Positions 8,433 through 17,747 of a stretch of DNA of 64,000 nucleotides are shown one piece after another; position 1 is the stretch's first letter; every line of letters starts with the position of its first letter. The notes under the pieces were generated by a model. It worked only from the letters and a program-made list of their open reading frames with translations. It searched no databases and was not told the DNA's origin. The translations under genes were made by a program, and so were the position numbers. The stretch is from Arcticimaribacter sp002477625 (GTDB lineage Bacteria > Bacteroidota > Bacteroidia > Flavobacteriales > Flavobacteriaceae), in assembly GCA_943846665.1 (NCBI GenBank), contig OX044358.1, positions 310,001 through 374,000 of the forward strand, read 5' to 3'.

Positions 8433-10778
8433 ATGAAACTACGTATGTTAATCCTTGTGCTGTTGTGTTCATTTGGAATTCAAGCACAAAAGAAAAAAAG
8501 TACTTCTAAAGCGTCAAAAAGTATTGATTCTTTGACTCAAAAAATGACTCAAAACAAAGGGTTGATCACTACCTATTTGAATGAGGAAAATAAATTATTT
8601 TTCGAAATTGACAGCACACTTTTAGACAAAGACCTCTTGGTCGTTACTCGAATTGCACAATTACCAGCCAATTATTCACCCTATACGAATGCAGGTTCTA
8701 AAACAGCACAGCAGGTCATTCGTTTTATAAAAAAAGGGAAGCAAATTATTTGGAAGCAAATTTCGTACAGCAATATAGCTTCAGCAGAAGACCCGATTAG
8801 TCTCAGTGTAGCTGAGAATAACTTTCAACCTATTTTAGCTGCCTTTGACATAAAAAACAAGGAAGAAAACCGCTTTTTAATTGATGTGAGTAATCACTAT
8901 ATGAATGATTCTCCTGGATTCAATATCATTCGGAAAACTCAAAAAGAAAATTATAAAATCGGGAGTGCTGACAAAAAAAGAAGCCTTATCGATGCTGCCA
9001 AAAGTTTTCCAAAAAATACAGAAATCCTCCATACCTTGACTTTTAGCGCATCAAAGGCCCCTCGAGCAAACCCAAGTAAAACCTTTAGTTTTCAAATCAA
9101 TCATTCGTTTATCGCCTTGCCCGAAGATCAAATGAAAATCCGGTACAGCGATCGAAGAGTAGGATGGTTTTCCCTTAAAAAGATAGACTACAGCTCCCAA
9201 GCGTTGAAAGCTGATGAAATAGAGTTAATTCGTCGTTGGCGGTTAGAACCAAAAGATGAGGAAGCTTATGAGCGGGGAGAACTGTCAGAACCCATAAAAC
9301 CTATTGTGTATTATTTGGATCCTGCAACACCCACTAAGTGGCGTCCCTATTTCAAACAAGGGATTGAAGATTGGAATACTGCCTTTGAAAAAGCCGGTTT
9401 TAAAAATGCCATACAAGCCAAAGAGCCTCCAACTGCAGAAGAGGACCCGGACTTTAGTCCTGAAGATATTCGATATTCTACCGTTCGTTATGTAGCATCG
9501 ACCACAAGAAATGCTGTAGGTCCTAGTGTTTCTGATCCTAGAACTGGCGAAATTATTGAAAGTGATATCATCTGGTATCACAACCACCTCCGCTCCTACC
9601 GCAATCGATATTTACTTGAAACTGCTGCTGCAAATCCAAAGGCCAGAACCCTTGATACCCCCGAAAAAGAAATTGGAGAAATGATGCGTAGAGTCATTTC
9701 ACATGAAATTGGTCATGCCTTGGGATTACCCCACAACATGAAGGCAAGCGCTGCCTACCCAGTTGACTCTTTACGGTCGGGTACATTTACTCAAAAAATG
9801 GGTATTGCAACTACCATCATGGATTATGCACGATACAATTATGTGGCACAACCTTGGGACGAAAACATTCGTTTTGTTCGCCAATTAGGACCTTATGATG
9901 CTTATGCAATTGAATGGGGATACCGTCATTACGAATCGAAAAGTCTAGAAGAAGAAACCAAAACCTTAAAAGCATTTGTAGATGCAAAGTCTTTAGATCC
10001 AATGTATATGTTTGGAGGTCGTGGGAACGATCCTAATGCTCAAACAGAAAACATAGGAGACGACCCGATTAAGGCCAGTGGCTATGGAATAAAAAATCTT
10101 AAGATTGTAGCTAAAAATCTTCCACAATGGACCTTAACTGAAGGAGATCATTATGATGAATTAGAAGAGCTTTATGGCGAAATGGTCGGTGTATACCGAA
10201 GGTATATCTATCATGTGCACAATATCGTTGGAGGGGTCAATGAAACGTTGCACAACACCAATCAAAAAGGCGTTACCACCTATGTGAATACCCCCAAGGC
10301 AAACCAACTAGCGGCATTAAACTTTTTGAATCGCGAATTGTGGAATACTCCCAATTGGTTGATGGATCCCCAATTGGTTTCTAATTTTAAAAGCGAAGGG
10401 AGTTTAAAAACCATTCAAAACCTACAACGCGCTGCACTCAATCGGTTTTTATCCGTCAAAAAACTGAACCGAATGTTATCTACGAGTCAAACGCTTTTGG
10501 GAAAAGCACTGAGGGTTGAGGAACTTTTAAATACTCTCTATACGCAGCTATTTAAAAATAGAGAACAACCCGATTCCTATGAACGGGCTTTACAACTCCA
10601 CTTCATAAGCCAGGTGAAGAGTTTAATCGAAGAAGAAAAACTTCATCCAGAAATAAAAGCCCTTTTGACTATGCACCAATCGAATATTTACAAATGGTCA
10701 AAAAAGAAAAAAGGAACTTCAAACATGACCCTAAAAGCGCATTTCCAGTATTGTTATGAGCAAAGTTCTGCTAAATGA
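8433..10778 (+). CDS. Secreted zinc-dependent metalloprotease (DUF5117/DUF4953 type)
   Basis: This is a large exported protein of 781 residues with a clear signal peptide (MKLRMLILVLLCSFGIQAQ). The zinc site HEIGHALGLPHN lies at about 424-435, the extended metzincin-like HExxHxxGxxH motif, followed by a conserved MDYARYNYVAQPWD segment that could supply the Met-turn. This architecture matches Bacteroidota metalloproteases annotated with DUF5118/DUF5117 upstream of the zinc domain. It probably acts in the periplasm or outside the cell on proteins. It stands alone, with a good terminator hairpin immediately downstream. The natural substrate is unknown. Confidence 0.88.
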   Translation: MKLRMLILVLLCSFGIQAQKKKSTSKASKSIDSLTQKMTQNKGLITTYLNEENKLFFEIDSTLLDKDLLVVTRIAQLPANYSPYTNAGSKTAQQVIRFIKKGKQIIWKQISYSNIASAEDPISLSVAENNFQPILAAFDIKNKEENRFLIDVSNHYMNDSPGFNIIRKTQKENYKIGSADKKRSLIDAAKSFPKNTEILHTLTFSASKAPRANPSKTFSFQINHSFIALPEDQMKIRYSDRRVGWFSLKKIDYSSQALKADEIELIRRWRLEPKDEEAYERGELSEPIKPIVYYLDPATPTKWRPYFKQGIEDWNTAFEKAGFKNAIQAKEPPTAEEDPDFSPEDIRYSTVRYVASTTRNAVGPSVSDPRTGEIIESDIIWYHNHLRSYRNRYLLETAAANPKARTLDTPEKEIGEMMRRVISHEIGHALGLPHNMKASAAYPVDSLRSGTFTQKMGIATTIMDYARYNYVAQPWDENIRFVRQLGPYDAYAIEWGYRHYESKSLEEETKTLKAFVDAKSLDPMYMFGGRGNDPNAQTENIGDDPIKASGYGIKNLKIVAKNLPQWTLTEGDHYDELEELYGEMVGVYRRYIYHVHNIVGGVNETLHNTNQKGVTTYVNTPKANQLAALNFLNRELWNTPNWLMDPQLVSNFKSEGSLKTIQNLQRAALNRFLSVKKLNRMLSTSQTLLGKALRVEELLNTLYTQLFKNREQPDSYERALQLHFISQVKSLIEEEKLHPEIKALLTMHQSNIYKWSKKKKGTSNMTLKAHFQYCYEQSSAK

Positions 10779-10811
10779 TATTTAGGTTAAAAAAAGTAAA
10801 ATCCCAATAGG

Positions 10812-10831
10812 ATAGCCTCGGGCTATTTTTT
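10812..10831 (+). terminator. Rho-independent terminator after the metalloprotease
   Basis: ATAGCC (10812-10817), loop TCG and GGCTAT (10821-10826), followed by a T run to 10831. It ends the metalloprotease transcript just before the next promoter. Confidence 0.7.
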
Positions 10832-10838
10832 ATATTTG
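10831..10838 (+). promoter_or_regulatory. -7 promoter element for the TerB-like gene
   Basis: TATATTTG is a perfect match to the Bacteroidota -7 consensus. It overlaps a TTG (10836) that would otherwise extend the reading frame, so it decides the start of the next gene as ATG 10854. Confidence 0.65.
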
Positions 10839-10853
10839 ATCAAAATTCACAAT

Positions 10854-11270
10854 ATGTCTATATCTGATATTTATTCTTCTGGTTTTAAAAATAGAAACCG
10901 CGATCATTTTGCTGCAATTGTCCGAGTGGCATTGTCCGATGGCATCATTAACGACGATGAACAAGCTTTCTTAAACCGTACGGCTATCAACCTTGAAGTG
11001 GAAGAAGAGGAATATCAAAACATTCTTAAGAATGCTGATACGTACAAAATCAATCCACCATCCACTACTCAAAACAGACTGGAGCGCTTGTACGATCTAA
11101 CCCGAATGGTATATGCAGACAGCATTGCTGATGAAGGAGAAAAAAGTCTTTTGAAACGTTTGGTAACTGGACTTGGTTTCAGTACAGATGCAGATGAAAT
11201 TGTAAACAAGGCTATTGAACTTGTTGCTGCGGGTAAAGATGAAGATGAGTTTATCGCTGCTTTTAAATAG
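10854..11270 (+). CDS. TerB-like (tellurite resistance TerB family) protein
   Basis: This is a small all-helical cytoplasmic protein (138 residues from ATG 10854) with the TerB-like fold. It has two repeats of an acidic helix motif, ALSDGIINDDEQAFL and VYADSIADEGEKSLL, which resemble metal-binding or EF-hand-like turns. TerB-fold proteins occur in many contexts and do not by themselves imply tellurite resistance. It has its own promoter directly upstream and a convergent lipoprotein gene 9 bases downstream. Its role is unknown. Confidence 0.75.
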   Translation: MSISDIYSSGFKNRNRDHFAAIVRVALSDGIINDDEQAFLNRTAINLEVEEEEYQNILKNADTYKINPPSTTQNRLERLYDLTRMVYADSIADEGEKSLLKRLVTGLGFSTDADEIVNKAIELVAAGKDEDEFIAAFK

Positions 11271-11279
11271 AAAGCACTT

Positions 11280-11735
11280 TTATTCTATTTCTTGAGACCT
11301 AAAGTCGGTGAAGGTGTATCCAATTTCTTCGTCTGCTATCATAAAACTAAAATCGAAATAAAAATTGGTGGGGAAACCATGGATAGGATCATAGGTAACC
11401 TTAGAGGCTTCTGGGTTTCTTTCCAAACTTTTTCGAATATAATCAATACGGGCATCTACCGTTAAAATCGATTGGTCTAAGTCAGCATCATAGGTAGCTC
11501 CTGCAACCGAAACTACAAGCCCATCGCGTACCACCACTTCTTTGGGCTGCGTGTATTCTTGAGTGCAAAAACAGCTAATACGCTGGGTGAAAGAATAAGA
11601 ATCAATTCCTTTAGATTCCCATAATTGCTGTTGTTTATCTAAGGTGCTCAGGTCGGTTTCTACTACAACATCTTTGCTATCGCAAGAAATTAAGGTCATA
11701 AACAACAGGCTACAAATCAAAAATCTTATTTTCAT
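11280..11735 (-). CDS. DUF6174-type lipoprotein
   Basis: This 151-residue predicted lipoprotein has a hydrophobic signal segment ending in the lipobox LISC (Cys19). The mature part has the DUF6174 pattern: W-ES-KGIDSYSFTQRISCFCTQE, then VVVRDGLVVSV. The CFC pair may form a disulfide or bind metal. The family is of unknown function and acts outside the cytoplasm. Its start codon overlaps the stop of the upstream EamA gene by 4 bases, so the two are translationally coupled. Confidence 0.72.
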   Translation of the reverse strand: MKIRFLICSLLFMTLISCDSKDVVVETDLSTLDKQQQLWESKGIDSYSFTQRISCFCTQEYTQPKEVVVRDGLVVSVAGATYDADLDQSILTVDARIDYIRKSLERNPEASKVTYDPIHGFPTNFYFDFSFMIADEEIGYTFTDFRSQEIE

Positions 11736-12598
11736 TTGGTGTGTTTTTTATTTCGTAAACTTTCAATGATTACAGAGAAAATAATTATGATCCCACCCAA
11801 ATAAACATTGGTGGCTGGAACCTCGTTTAGAAATACATAAGCTAAAATGATACCAAAAATAGGCTGTAAGCTACTGATGATGCTGGCCGTACTTACGTCA
11901 AAAAAGCGTAAACTTTTTACAAAGAGGGTATGCCCTATGGCGGTGGTAATAATCGCTAGTAAAATCAAATAGGGCAACTGGGACGGAATCGGTTCCAAAT
12001 CCATATAAAACATAAATGGAAGCAGTAAAACACTTACGAGAAACATTTGATGAAACATGATTACCGTTCCATCATAGCGCTGAACATGTTGCTTTAAGAG
12101 AAGGGTTCGCAAAGCATAGAGAAGTGCAGAAAAAACGCCCACTAAAACTCCTTTTACCTGATCGTTTTCTAAATCAAATTCAGGAACTAAAACATAAACA
12201 CCCACCAAAATGAGGAAGCCTAGGAATAGCTGAATTATACTCAGCTTTGATTTTACAAACAAAGGTTCCAACAGAGCGGTAATGATCGGGAAGGTATACA
12301 AAGAAAGGATCCCCAAAGCTACATTGGAGAGTTTTAAGGCGTAGAAATAGGTAATCCAATGTCCTGCCATAAATACACCACTCAAGAGTAGCGTAGGCAG
12401 GTCTTTTCTGGAAAGAATCGCACGATTTAATTTTTGATGTCTGCAATAAAAATAAAGCACAAGTACTGCCAAAAAAGAACGACACCAGATAATAACAGGA
12501 GGATCCAAGGCGATATATTTTCCCAGAACGCCCGAGGTACTAATCAATAAAGTTGCAAAGAGTAATTCTAGGAAATGATTCTTCTGATTCGCTTCCAT
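11732..12598 (-). CDS. EamA/DMT-family transporter
   Basis: This inner-membrane permease of the drug/metabolite transporter superfamily has 288 residues, about ten membrane helices and two EamA repeats. The second repeat starts near VKGVLVGVFSALLYALRTLLLK and ends with the typical SSLQPIFGIILAYVFLNE. EamA proteins export or import small metabolites and the substrate cannot be inferred. It overlaps the downstream lipoprotein by 4 bases and follows ccsBA by 8 bases on the same strand, so the three are probably cotranscribed. Confidence 0.87.
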   Translation of the reverse strand: MEANQKNHFLELLFATLLISTSGVLGKYIALDPPVIIWCRSFLAVLVLYFYCRHQKLNRAILSRKDLPTLLLSGVFMAGHWITYFYALKLSNVALGILSLYTFPIITALLEPLFVKSKLSIIQLFLGFLILVGVYVLVPEFDLENDQVKGVLVGVFSALLYALRTLLLKQHVQRYDGTVIMFHQMFLVSVLLLPFMFYMDLEPIPSQLPYLILLAIITTAIGHTLFVKSLRFFDVSTASIISSLQPIFGIILAYVFLNEVPATNVYLGGIIIIFSVIIESLRNKKHTK

Positions 12599-12606
12599 AA
12601 ATAGAA

Positions 12607-15600
12607 CTATCGGTACATCTTCTTAAATCTCCAGTAGGATGCTCCTCCCAAAAGAGCAACAAAGACTAAAGCATAGTACACAAAGTCAGGAGTAATAATT
12701 TTATCTCCACTGGCATAGGAATGCAAGCCAGACAAGTAAAAATTAACACCAAAAAAGGTCATCATAATACTTCCAAAGGCTACAATGCTAGAAAGGTTAA
12801 ACATCCAGCGGCTTTTCAGTGCAGGAATGAGTCGCATATGAATTACAAAGGCATAGATCATGATGCTGATTAACGCCCATGTTTCTTTTGGATCCCAACC
12901 CCAGTAGCGACCCCAACTCTCGTTGGCCCACATACCGCCTAAGAAATTTCCAATGGTCAACATAATCAATCCTACCGTAAGCGAGAGCTCGTTGATGATG
13001 GTCAATTCTTTTATATTCAATGCCATGCGCTCCTTGTTCTTTTTTGTTGTCAAAAGAATAAGCAATAGGGCTACAATACCAATAATCATACTCAGAGCAA
13101 AGGGCCCATAACTCCCCACAATAACGGCAACATGAATCATCAGCCAATAACTATCCAATACTGGTTGTAAGTTTGCAATTGCAGGATCCATCCAGTTCCA
13201 ATGCGCAATCATCAAGATCATTGCGGCTACAAAGGTAGTTGCAGCCATGGTAAGGTTCGATTTTCTTCCAAATGCAAGGCCAAAAAACATGGTTGCCCAA
13301 GCTACGTATATCATAGATTCGTATGCATCACTCCAGGGTGCATGTCCCGAAATATACCAGCGGGCAATAAGCCCAGCTGTATGCAATAGAAATAAGAAGA
13401 CAATGGAGGCTTTGAAGAAGCTGATACTAATTCGTATGGCTTTGGAATCTTTAAATATTTGCACCAACAGAATGATGAAGAAAAGCATTCCAACATAAAG
13501 ATACCAACTGAAAAGCTTTTTGAATATATCATATTTATTGTACAATATCTCAGCTGTAATTCGATCTTCGGAAGGCATGACCTCAGCTCCGTATCGCTTT
13601 TGAAAACCAGTTAAACTTTCTAGTAATTCGGTGGCTTGCTTAAAATCATTAGTTACTTTTCCTGCTCGTAACGATTGGAAATATAGCGGTAAAACATTGC
13701 GTACGTATAGCGAGTCTGTCCCTTTGAAATTGGCCTCTTGAATTTCTGGAAAAGAAACCCATTTATTATTTTCATCTCCGGGAATGGGAAAAATTCGGAG
13801 TACTTTTCCTTCTAAGGCAGAATAAAGTAAATTTACCCGCTTATCTACCTCAATAAAATCGGTTTGAAATTTGTTGGGAATTGCAGCTCGATAAGCACTT
13901 TCTAGCTGAGAAGAAAGCTTGTAAACTCCCGTAGCATCAAAAAAGGAACCTAAGGAGGCGTATTTAGCTTTAGCTTCTACTCCTGTGATGGCGCGTATGG
14001 AATCGTTTCCACTTTTCAGATAAATGATGGGAATATTATACCAAACCACTGGAGCATTGAGGATAGAAAGCAACACCTGATTGGAATCCAATCCTTTGTA
14101 GGTATCTGACTTGCTGACTTTTCTCAATAATTCAGAAGAAAATGTATTGGCGGGTTTCATCCGTCCACCCAAATCTTGGATGACCAATGATCCAAACTTT
14201 GCTGCCTGTTCTTTTGAAAAAGCATCGGCTACTACAAGCGAATCAAAATCAACCTGCGTCCTTGGATGATCGATGCTTTGTGACCATCCCATGGAAAGGC
14301 TCAATAATAAGAGAACCGTCAACTTACTTTTTTGTAGTTTGATTTTATTTAAGGATTTTGCCAAATTCTTAAAACGGGTTTTTCCAATAAAGAAAATTCC
14401 CATCATACTCGCATACAACATAAAATAGCCGATATAGGTAACCCAAGTACCCCAAAAATCATGATTTACAGAAAGTACAGTTCCTTTCTCATCAGGTGTA
14501 AAAGAAGATTGAAAGAAGCGATAGCCCTCTTGATCCAATACATGATTCATATAAATATCATAATCGTACGATTCTTTTGCTTCGACAATAATTTTACTTT
14601 TAAAGGAAGAATAGCTTTTTTCTGTACCGGGATATCGTTCTGCAATAAAATCTTTCAATCGAATATTAAAGGGAAGTTCATAGGTTTTAGATCCGTATTT
14701 GACATAAAACTCTAAGCCGCCCACCTCAATTTTCTTTGGGTCATTGGTAACTCCCTTACCCCCTAAAACAGTAATTAATTCTGTTGTATCTGCACTTTTT
14801 ATTTCCAAACGCAAAGCGTCTTGCTGACCCGCTACTTCTTCATCTGCTTTAACAATATCAAACTTTCCACGCAATACGGGTTCTGGAATTACAAATTGAA
14901 AATTGGGTAAGGCATAGAGTGAACGCAACTGTAAAGGCTGAATGCTGTCTTTGATTAGCTTGCCTTCAAACTGATCGGCCATCCGCATAAAAGTCCCTTC
15001 GAATGGGCTAATGACAAAATATTCTCCATCGATGACCTGAATGTTGGTAGCGCCATCGATGGGTTTATTTAAAGTAAATAAGAGGTTGTGAATATTAACT
15101 ACTTCCCCTTCTTTCAAATAGTGGTCATGTCGACTTCCGTCGCTAGCTTCTACAATTTTCAAGTAGCGATCTCCCTCGGGATCCAAAACCAAACCCTCGG
15201 TTGCATTTTCTAGATAATCTACAAAATGGATGGAAAAATCTTGGCCTTTGAAATCATCTTTGATTACAAAATCGTGATCGACATGTTCCGACAAAAGAAG
15301 CTCTTCTGTAATCGGTTTGCGTAATGCTTGACCATCAAATTCACCATCAACTAAAACTTCTAAATAGGTTTTTTCGGATAAAAAGATGTTGGTGGATTCT
15401 CCTTCTTGAATGGGCATTACCCCTTCGTAACCAATGTAACGTGTAATGAAAGCTCCAACGAGGATAAGAACAAACGAAAGGTGGATGGATAACACGGCCC
15501 ATTTTTCTTTCCTAAAGAGTTTGTATTTGAACATATTGCCTATGAAACTGAAAACAAAAAAAACCATGATCAACTCAAACCACCAAGCATTGTAAATCCA

Positions 15601-15732
15601 TATTTTAGCAGCATCGGTAGAATACCATGTTTCTAAAAAAGTACCGATTCCCATAGCTGTAGGGAAAACGATAAAAAGTACACTCATTAAACGATTAGAA
15701 GCTAAATAGGTAAGTAATTTTTCTTTCATCAA
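12607..15732 (-). CDS. ccsBA: Fused cytochrome c biogenesis protein CcsBA (ResB-ResC)
   Basis: This is the System II haem exporter and cytochrome c synthase, 1041 residues. The N-terminal half is ResB/CcsB-like: three membrane helices, a large periplasmic domain (about 110-430), another helix. The second half is CcsA: conserved His residues in HTAGLIARWYISGHAPWSD and HVAVIVGSYGPF, and the haem-binding WWD-type motif WGRYWGWDPKETW near residue 942. The fusion is normal in Bacteroidota. It ligates haem to CxxCH motifs on the periplasmic face. The promoter is at 15754-15761. No cytochrome gene lies adjacent. Confidence 0.95.
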   Translation of the reverse strand: MMKEKLLTYLASNRLMSVLFIVFPTAMGIGTFLETWYSTDAAKIWIYNAWWFELIMVFFVFSFIGNMFKYKLFRKEKWAVLSIHLSFVLILVGAFITRYIGYEGVMPIQEGESTNIFLSEKTYLEVLVDGEFDGQALRKPITEELLLSEHVDHDFVIKDDFKGQDFSIHFVDYLENATEGLVLDPEGDRYLKIVEASDGSRHDHYLKEGEVVNIHNLLFTLNKPIDGATNIQVIDGEYFVISPFEGTFMRMADQFEGKLIKDSIQPLQLRSLYALPNFQFVIPEPVLRGKFDIVKADEEVAGQQDALRLEIKSADTTELITVLGGKGVTNDPKKIEVGGLEFYVKYGSKTYELPFNIRLKDFIAERYPGTEKSYSSFKSKIIVEAKESYDYDIYMNHVLDQEGYRFFQSSFTPDEKGTVLSVNHDFWGTWVTYIGYFMLYASMMGIFFIGKTRFKNLAKSLNKIKLQKSKLTVLLLLSLSMGWSQSIDHPRTQVDFDSLVVADAFSKEQAAKFGSLVIQDLGGRMKPANTFSSELLRKVSKSDTYKGLDSNQVLLSILNAPVVWYNIPIIYLKSGNDSIRAITGVEAKAKYASLGSFFDATGVYKLSSQLESAYRAAIPNKFQTDFIEVDKRVNLLYSALEGKVLRIFPIPGDENNKWVSFPEIQEANFKGTDSLYVRNVLPLYFQSLRAGKVTNDFKQATELLESLTGFQKRYGAEVMPSEDRITAEILYNKYDIFKKLFSWYLYVGMLFFIILLVQIFKDSKAIRISISFFKASIVFLFLLHTAGLIARWYISGHAPWSDAYESMIYVAWATMFFGLAFGRKSNLTMAATTFVAAMILMIAHWNWMDPAIANLQPVLDSYWLMIHVAVIVGSYGPFALSMIIGIVALLLILLTTKKNKERMALNIKELTIINELSLTVGLIMLTIGNFLGGMWANESWGRYWGWDPKETWALISIMIYAFVIHMRLIPALKSRWMFNLSSIVAFGSIMMTFFGVNFYLSGLHSYASGDKIITPDFVYYALVFVALLGGASYWRFKKMYR

Positions 15733-15753
15733 AAATCATTCTCAAATTCGCTA

Positions 15754-15761
15754 CAAAGATA
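15754..15761 (-). promoter_or_regulatory. -7 promoter element for ccsBA
   Basis: The minus strand reads TATCTTTG, an exact TAnnTTTG match, 21 bases before the ccsBA start codon. No convincing -33 TTG at standard spacing is visible. Confidence 0.5.
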
Positions 15762-15821
15762 CTTGATGCAATTCAAATAGTACTTTTAAAAGAGATAAAT
15801 CTAGTGTAAAAGCAAAAAAAT

Positions 15822-16095
15822 TTAAGTCAATCTATTTTCGAAGATTTTAAGAAACAAATGCGTACCCATAGTGCGAGCACGATTCTTTGCCAAGGTAGCT
15901 CGCTTCCCTCTAAAATGGGTCTCAAGAGTTTCCATCCAATACCTTAGCCAAACGCCAAAATGCAGGCTGTCAGTCGTTCGGTTGTTGTACGTGTCTACCT
16001 CTTGGTGCTTTCGGACTGGGTTTCCTTTGAATGTATCCACTAAAAAAAACATCTTCGCGGTTCTCAATTTCCTTCTTTATTTTTACTTTAGAGTT
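15822..16095 (-). pseudogene. Decayed group III truncated haemoglobin
   Basis: The readable C-terminal part (81 codons from a TTG at 16067) has KGNPVRKHQEVD, which carries the expected proximal haem His, then LHFGVWLRYWMETLETHF and AKNRA, as in group III truncated haemoglobins. In another frame just upstream the family N-terminus KKEIENREDV is visible. The two frames meet at a run of eight T (16042-16049); with seven T the text would read EDVFLVDTF. About 40-50 residues (helices B to E, with the distal pocket) are then missing before KGNP, and no ATG precedes the N-terminal fragment. A frameshift, an internal deletion and the lack of a start together make a pseudogene far more likely than a single read error. 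Confidence 0.75.
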
Positions 16096-16121
16096 AAGTG
16101 CATTCCGTTTAAAAAACTAAA

Positions 16122-16412
16122 CTAAACACCAATCGAAGTTTTTAAAATCATAAAAACAAGTTGAAACACAAGTCCCCAAAAGAAAAAGTTAAAAACATAT
16201 AGTGGTTTCAATTGAGCCAAGGCTGCTGATAAGAAGGCCATAGAAGCCAAGGTGACCAAGATCATTTCGAGGAGAGCCGTTCCTCCATTTCCACCCACAT
16301 TAATGAACATAATATTGATCGAACCGTTAACAGATAGTACAATAATTGAAGCTGCAATTGCGAGCAAATAATAAGACAAAAAAGTAGCGCGTAGTTTGTA
16401 GTATAAAAACAT
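16122..16412 (-). CDS. Small hypothetical membrane protein
   Basis: This 96-residue protein has three hydrophobic segments (about 10-35, 45-65 and 70-92), so it is predicted to be an integral inner-membrane protein. I do not recognise the family. A Gly/Asn-rich loop, NVGGNGG, lies between helices one and two. It is followed on the same strand by the decayed haemoglobin and diverges from the DUF2520 gene. No function can be proposed. Confidence 0.6.
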   Translation of the reverse strand: MFLYYKLRATFLSYYLLAIAASIIVLSVNGSINIMFINVGGNGGTALLEMILVTLASMAFLSAALAQLKPLYVFNFFFWGLVFQLVFMILKTSIGV

Positions 16413-16467
16413 GGTTAATACGATTTAGGACTTCTAAATTAAGAAAATATTGTTTTACATTTATACA

Positions 16468-17235
16468 ATGATTAAAATTGTTATTCTTGGAGCTGGAAAT
16501 GTGGGGACTCACCTATTTCGTGTTTTCACTGAAGCCAAGGAAGTGGAAGTTGTTCAGTGGTATAACCGTTCCTTAGATCATATACAACTTCACCGAGACA
16601 CCCTTGCTGTTACCGATCAGTTGGATGCTTTGATGGAAGCTGATGTATACCTGCTCGCATTGAGTGACGATGCAATTCCAATAACGGCAAAGGAACTTAC
16701 TCCCTTAAAAGGAATAGTTGCCCATACCGCAGGAAGCGTTTCGATGGACGTATTGAAGCATCATAAGGATCATGGCGTCTTTTATCCACTTCAAACATTT
16801 TCAAAAAACAGGGCTGTTGATTTTAAAAGCATCCCAATTTGCATTGAAGCAAATAGCGATCAAAACAGAAAAACACTTAAAAAGCTAGCAGAAGCAATTG
16901 GTGAGAATATTCATCCCATCAATTCAATACAGCGTATGGGATTACACACCGCTGCAGTGTTTGTAAACAATTTCACCAACCACCTCTATCAAGTAGGTGC
17001 TCAAATTTGCGAAGAACAAGAAGTACCTTTTGGCTTGCTCCGACCAATAATTGCTGAAACAGCAGCCAAGATCGAATCCATCACACCCAAAGAAGCGCAA
17101 ACAGGCCCTGCATTGAGGAACGATAAAACAACCCTTCAAAAACATTTGGATCAGCTTCGTGATCCCGTTTTTAAAAACTTATATTTAACCCTTACAGAAT
17201 CCATACAGAAAAACGATGAGTACAATAAATTATAA
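16468..17235 (+). CDS. Rossmann-fold DUF2520-containing protein
   Basis: This 255-residue NAD(P)-binding protein has the dinucleotide motif GAGNVG at 8-13 in a Rossmann fold, and a C-terminal helical DUF2520 domain (about 125-250) with MGLHTAAVFVNNFTNHLY. It resembles 6-phosphogluconate or F420-dependent NADP reductases, but the substrate is unknown. I start it at ATG 16468, since the TTG at 16450 lies within a -7-like element. It overlaps kdsC by 20 bases. The order DUF2520-kdsC-maf is common in flavobacteria. Confidence 0.85.
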   Translation: MIKIVILGAGNVGTHLFRVFTEAKEVEVVQWYNRSLDHIQLHRDTLAVTDQLDALMEADVYLLALSDDAIPITAKELTPLKGIVAHTAGSVSMDVLKHHKDHGVFYPLQTFSKNRAVDFKSIPICIEANSDQNRKTLKKLAEAIGENIHPINSIQRMGLHTAAVFVNNFTNHLYQVGAQICEEQEVPFGLLRPIIAETAAKIESITPKEAQTGPALRNDKTTLQKHLDQLRDPVFKNLYLTLTESIQKNDEYNKL

Positions 17236-17746
17236 AGAAAATCTAAACTACGTTAAAGCTTTTATTTTTGACGTTGACGGAGTGTTGACCAACGGAAACG
17301 TTATGATTACCACCAACGGAGAAATGTATCGAGAAATGAACACCAAAGATGGGTATGCCATGAAGTGTGCCTTAGAACAAGGATTCCTTATTGCAATTAT
17401 TTCTGGGGGTACCAACGAGGGAGTTCGCAGCAGGCTCAAAGCCCTAGGAGTTGACAGTGTTTATCTAGGAGCACACCACAAAATAAAACCCTACGAAGAT
17501 TTTATTTTCAGCTATGATCTTAAGCCAGAAGAGATCGTATACATGGGCGATGACGCCCCAGACATTGAAGTGATGCTGAAAGTTGGAGTTGCTTGTTGCC
17601 CAAAAGATGCCGTGGCTGACGTTAAAGAAGTTGCTGACTATATTTCGCATAAAAAAGGAGGAGCCGGCTGTGTTCGCGATATCATTGAACAGGTGCTGCG
17701 TGTACAGGGGAAATGGAGTACAAGCGTTGGTGCAAAAAACGATTGA
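17216..17746 (+). CDS. kdsC: KdsC-like HAD phosphatase (KDO 8-phosphate phosphatase)
   Basis: This 176-residue HAD-superfamily phosphatase of the C0 (capless) type is predicted to hydrolyse 3-deoxy-manno-octulosonate 8-phosphate in lipopolysaccharide synthesis. The nucleophile motif is FDVDGVLTNG (about 19-28), the second motif IISGG, and motif IV GDDAPDIEV. It overlaps the end of the DUF2520 gene and ends one base before maf, so it is in one operon. KdsC proteins are short and tetrameric, and the length fits. Activity on a related sugar phosphate is possible. Confidence 0.88.
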   Translation: MSTINYKENLNYVKAFIFDVDGVLTNGNVMITTNGEMYREMNTKDGYAMKCALEQGFLIAIISGGTNEGVRSRLKALGVDSVYLGAHHKIKPYEDFIFSYDLKPEEIVYMGDDAPDIEVMLKVGVACCPKDAVADVKEVADYISHKKGGAGCVRDIIEQVLRVQGKWSTSVGAKND

Positions 17747-17747
17747 A

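Noticed and set aside
17583..17747. N-terminal extension of the maf frame
   Set aside because: It overlaps nearly one third of kdsC and has no Maf features; ATG 17748 directly after kdsC is convincing.
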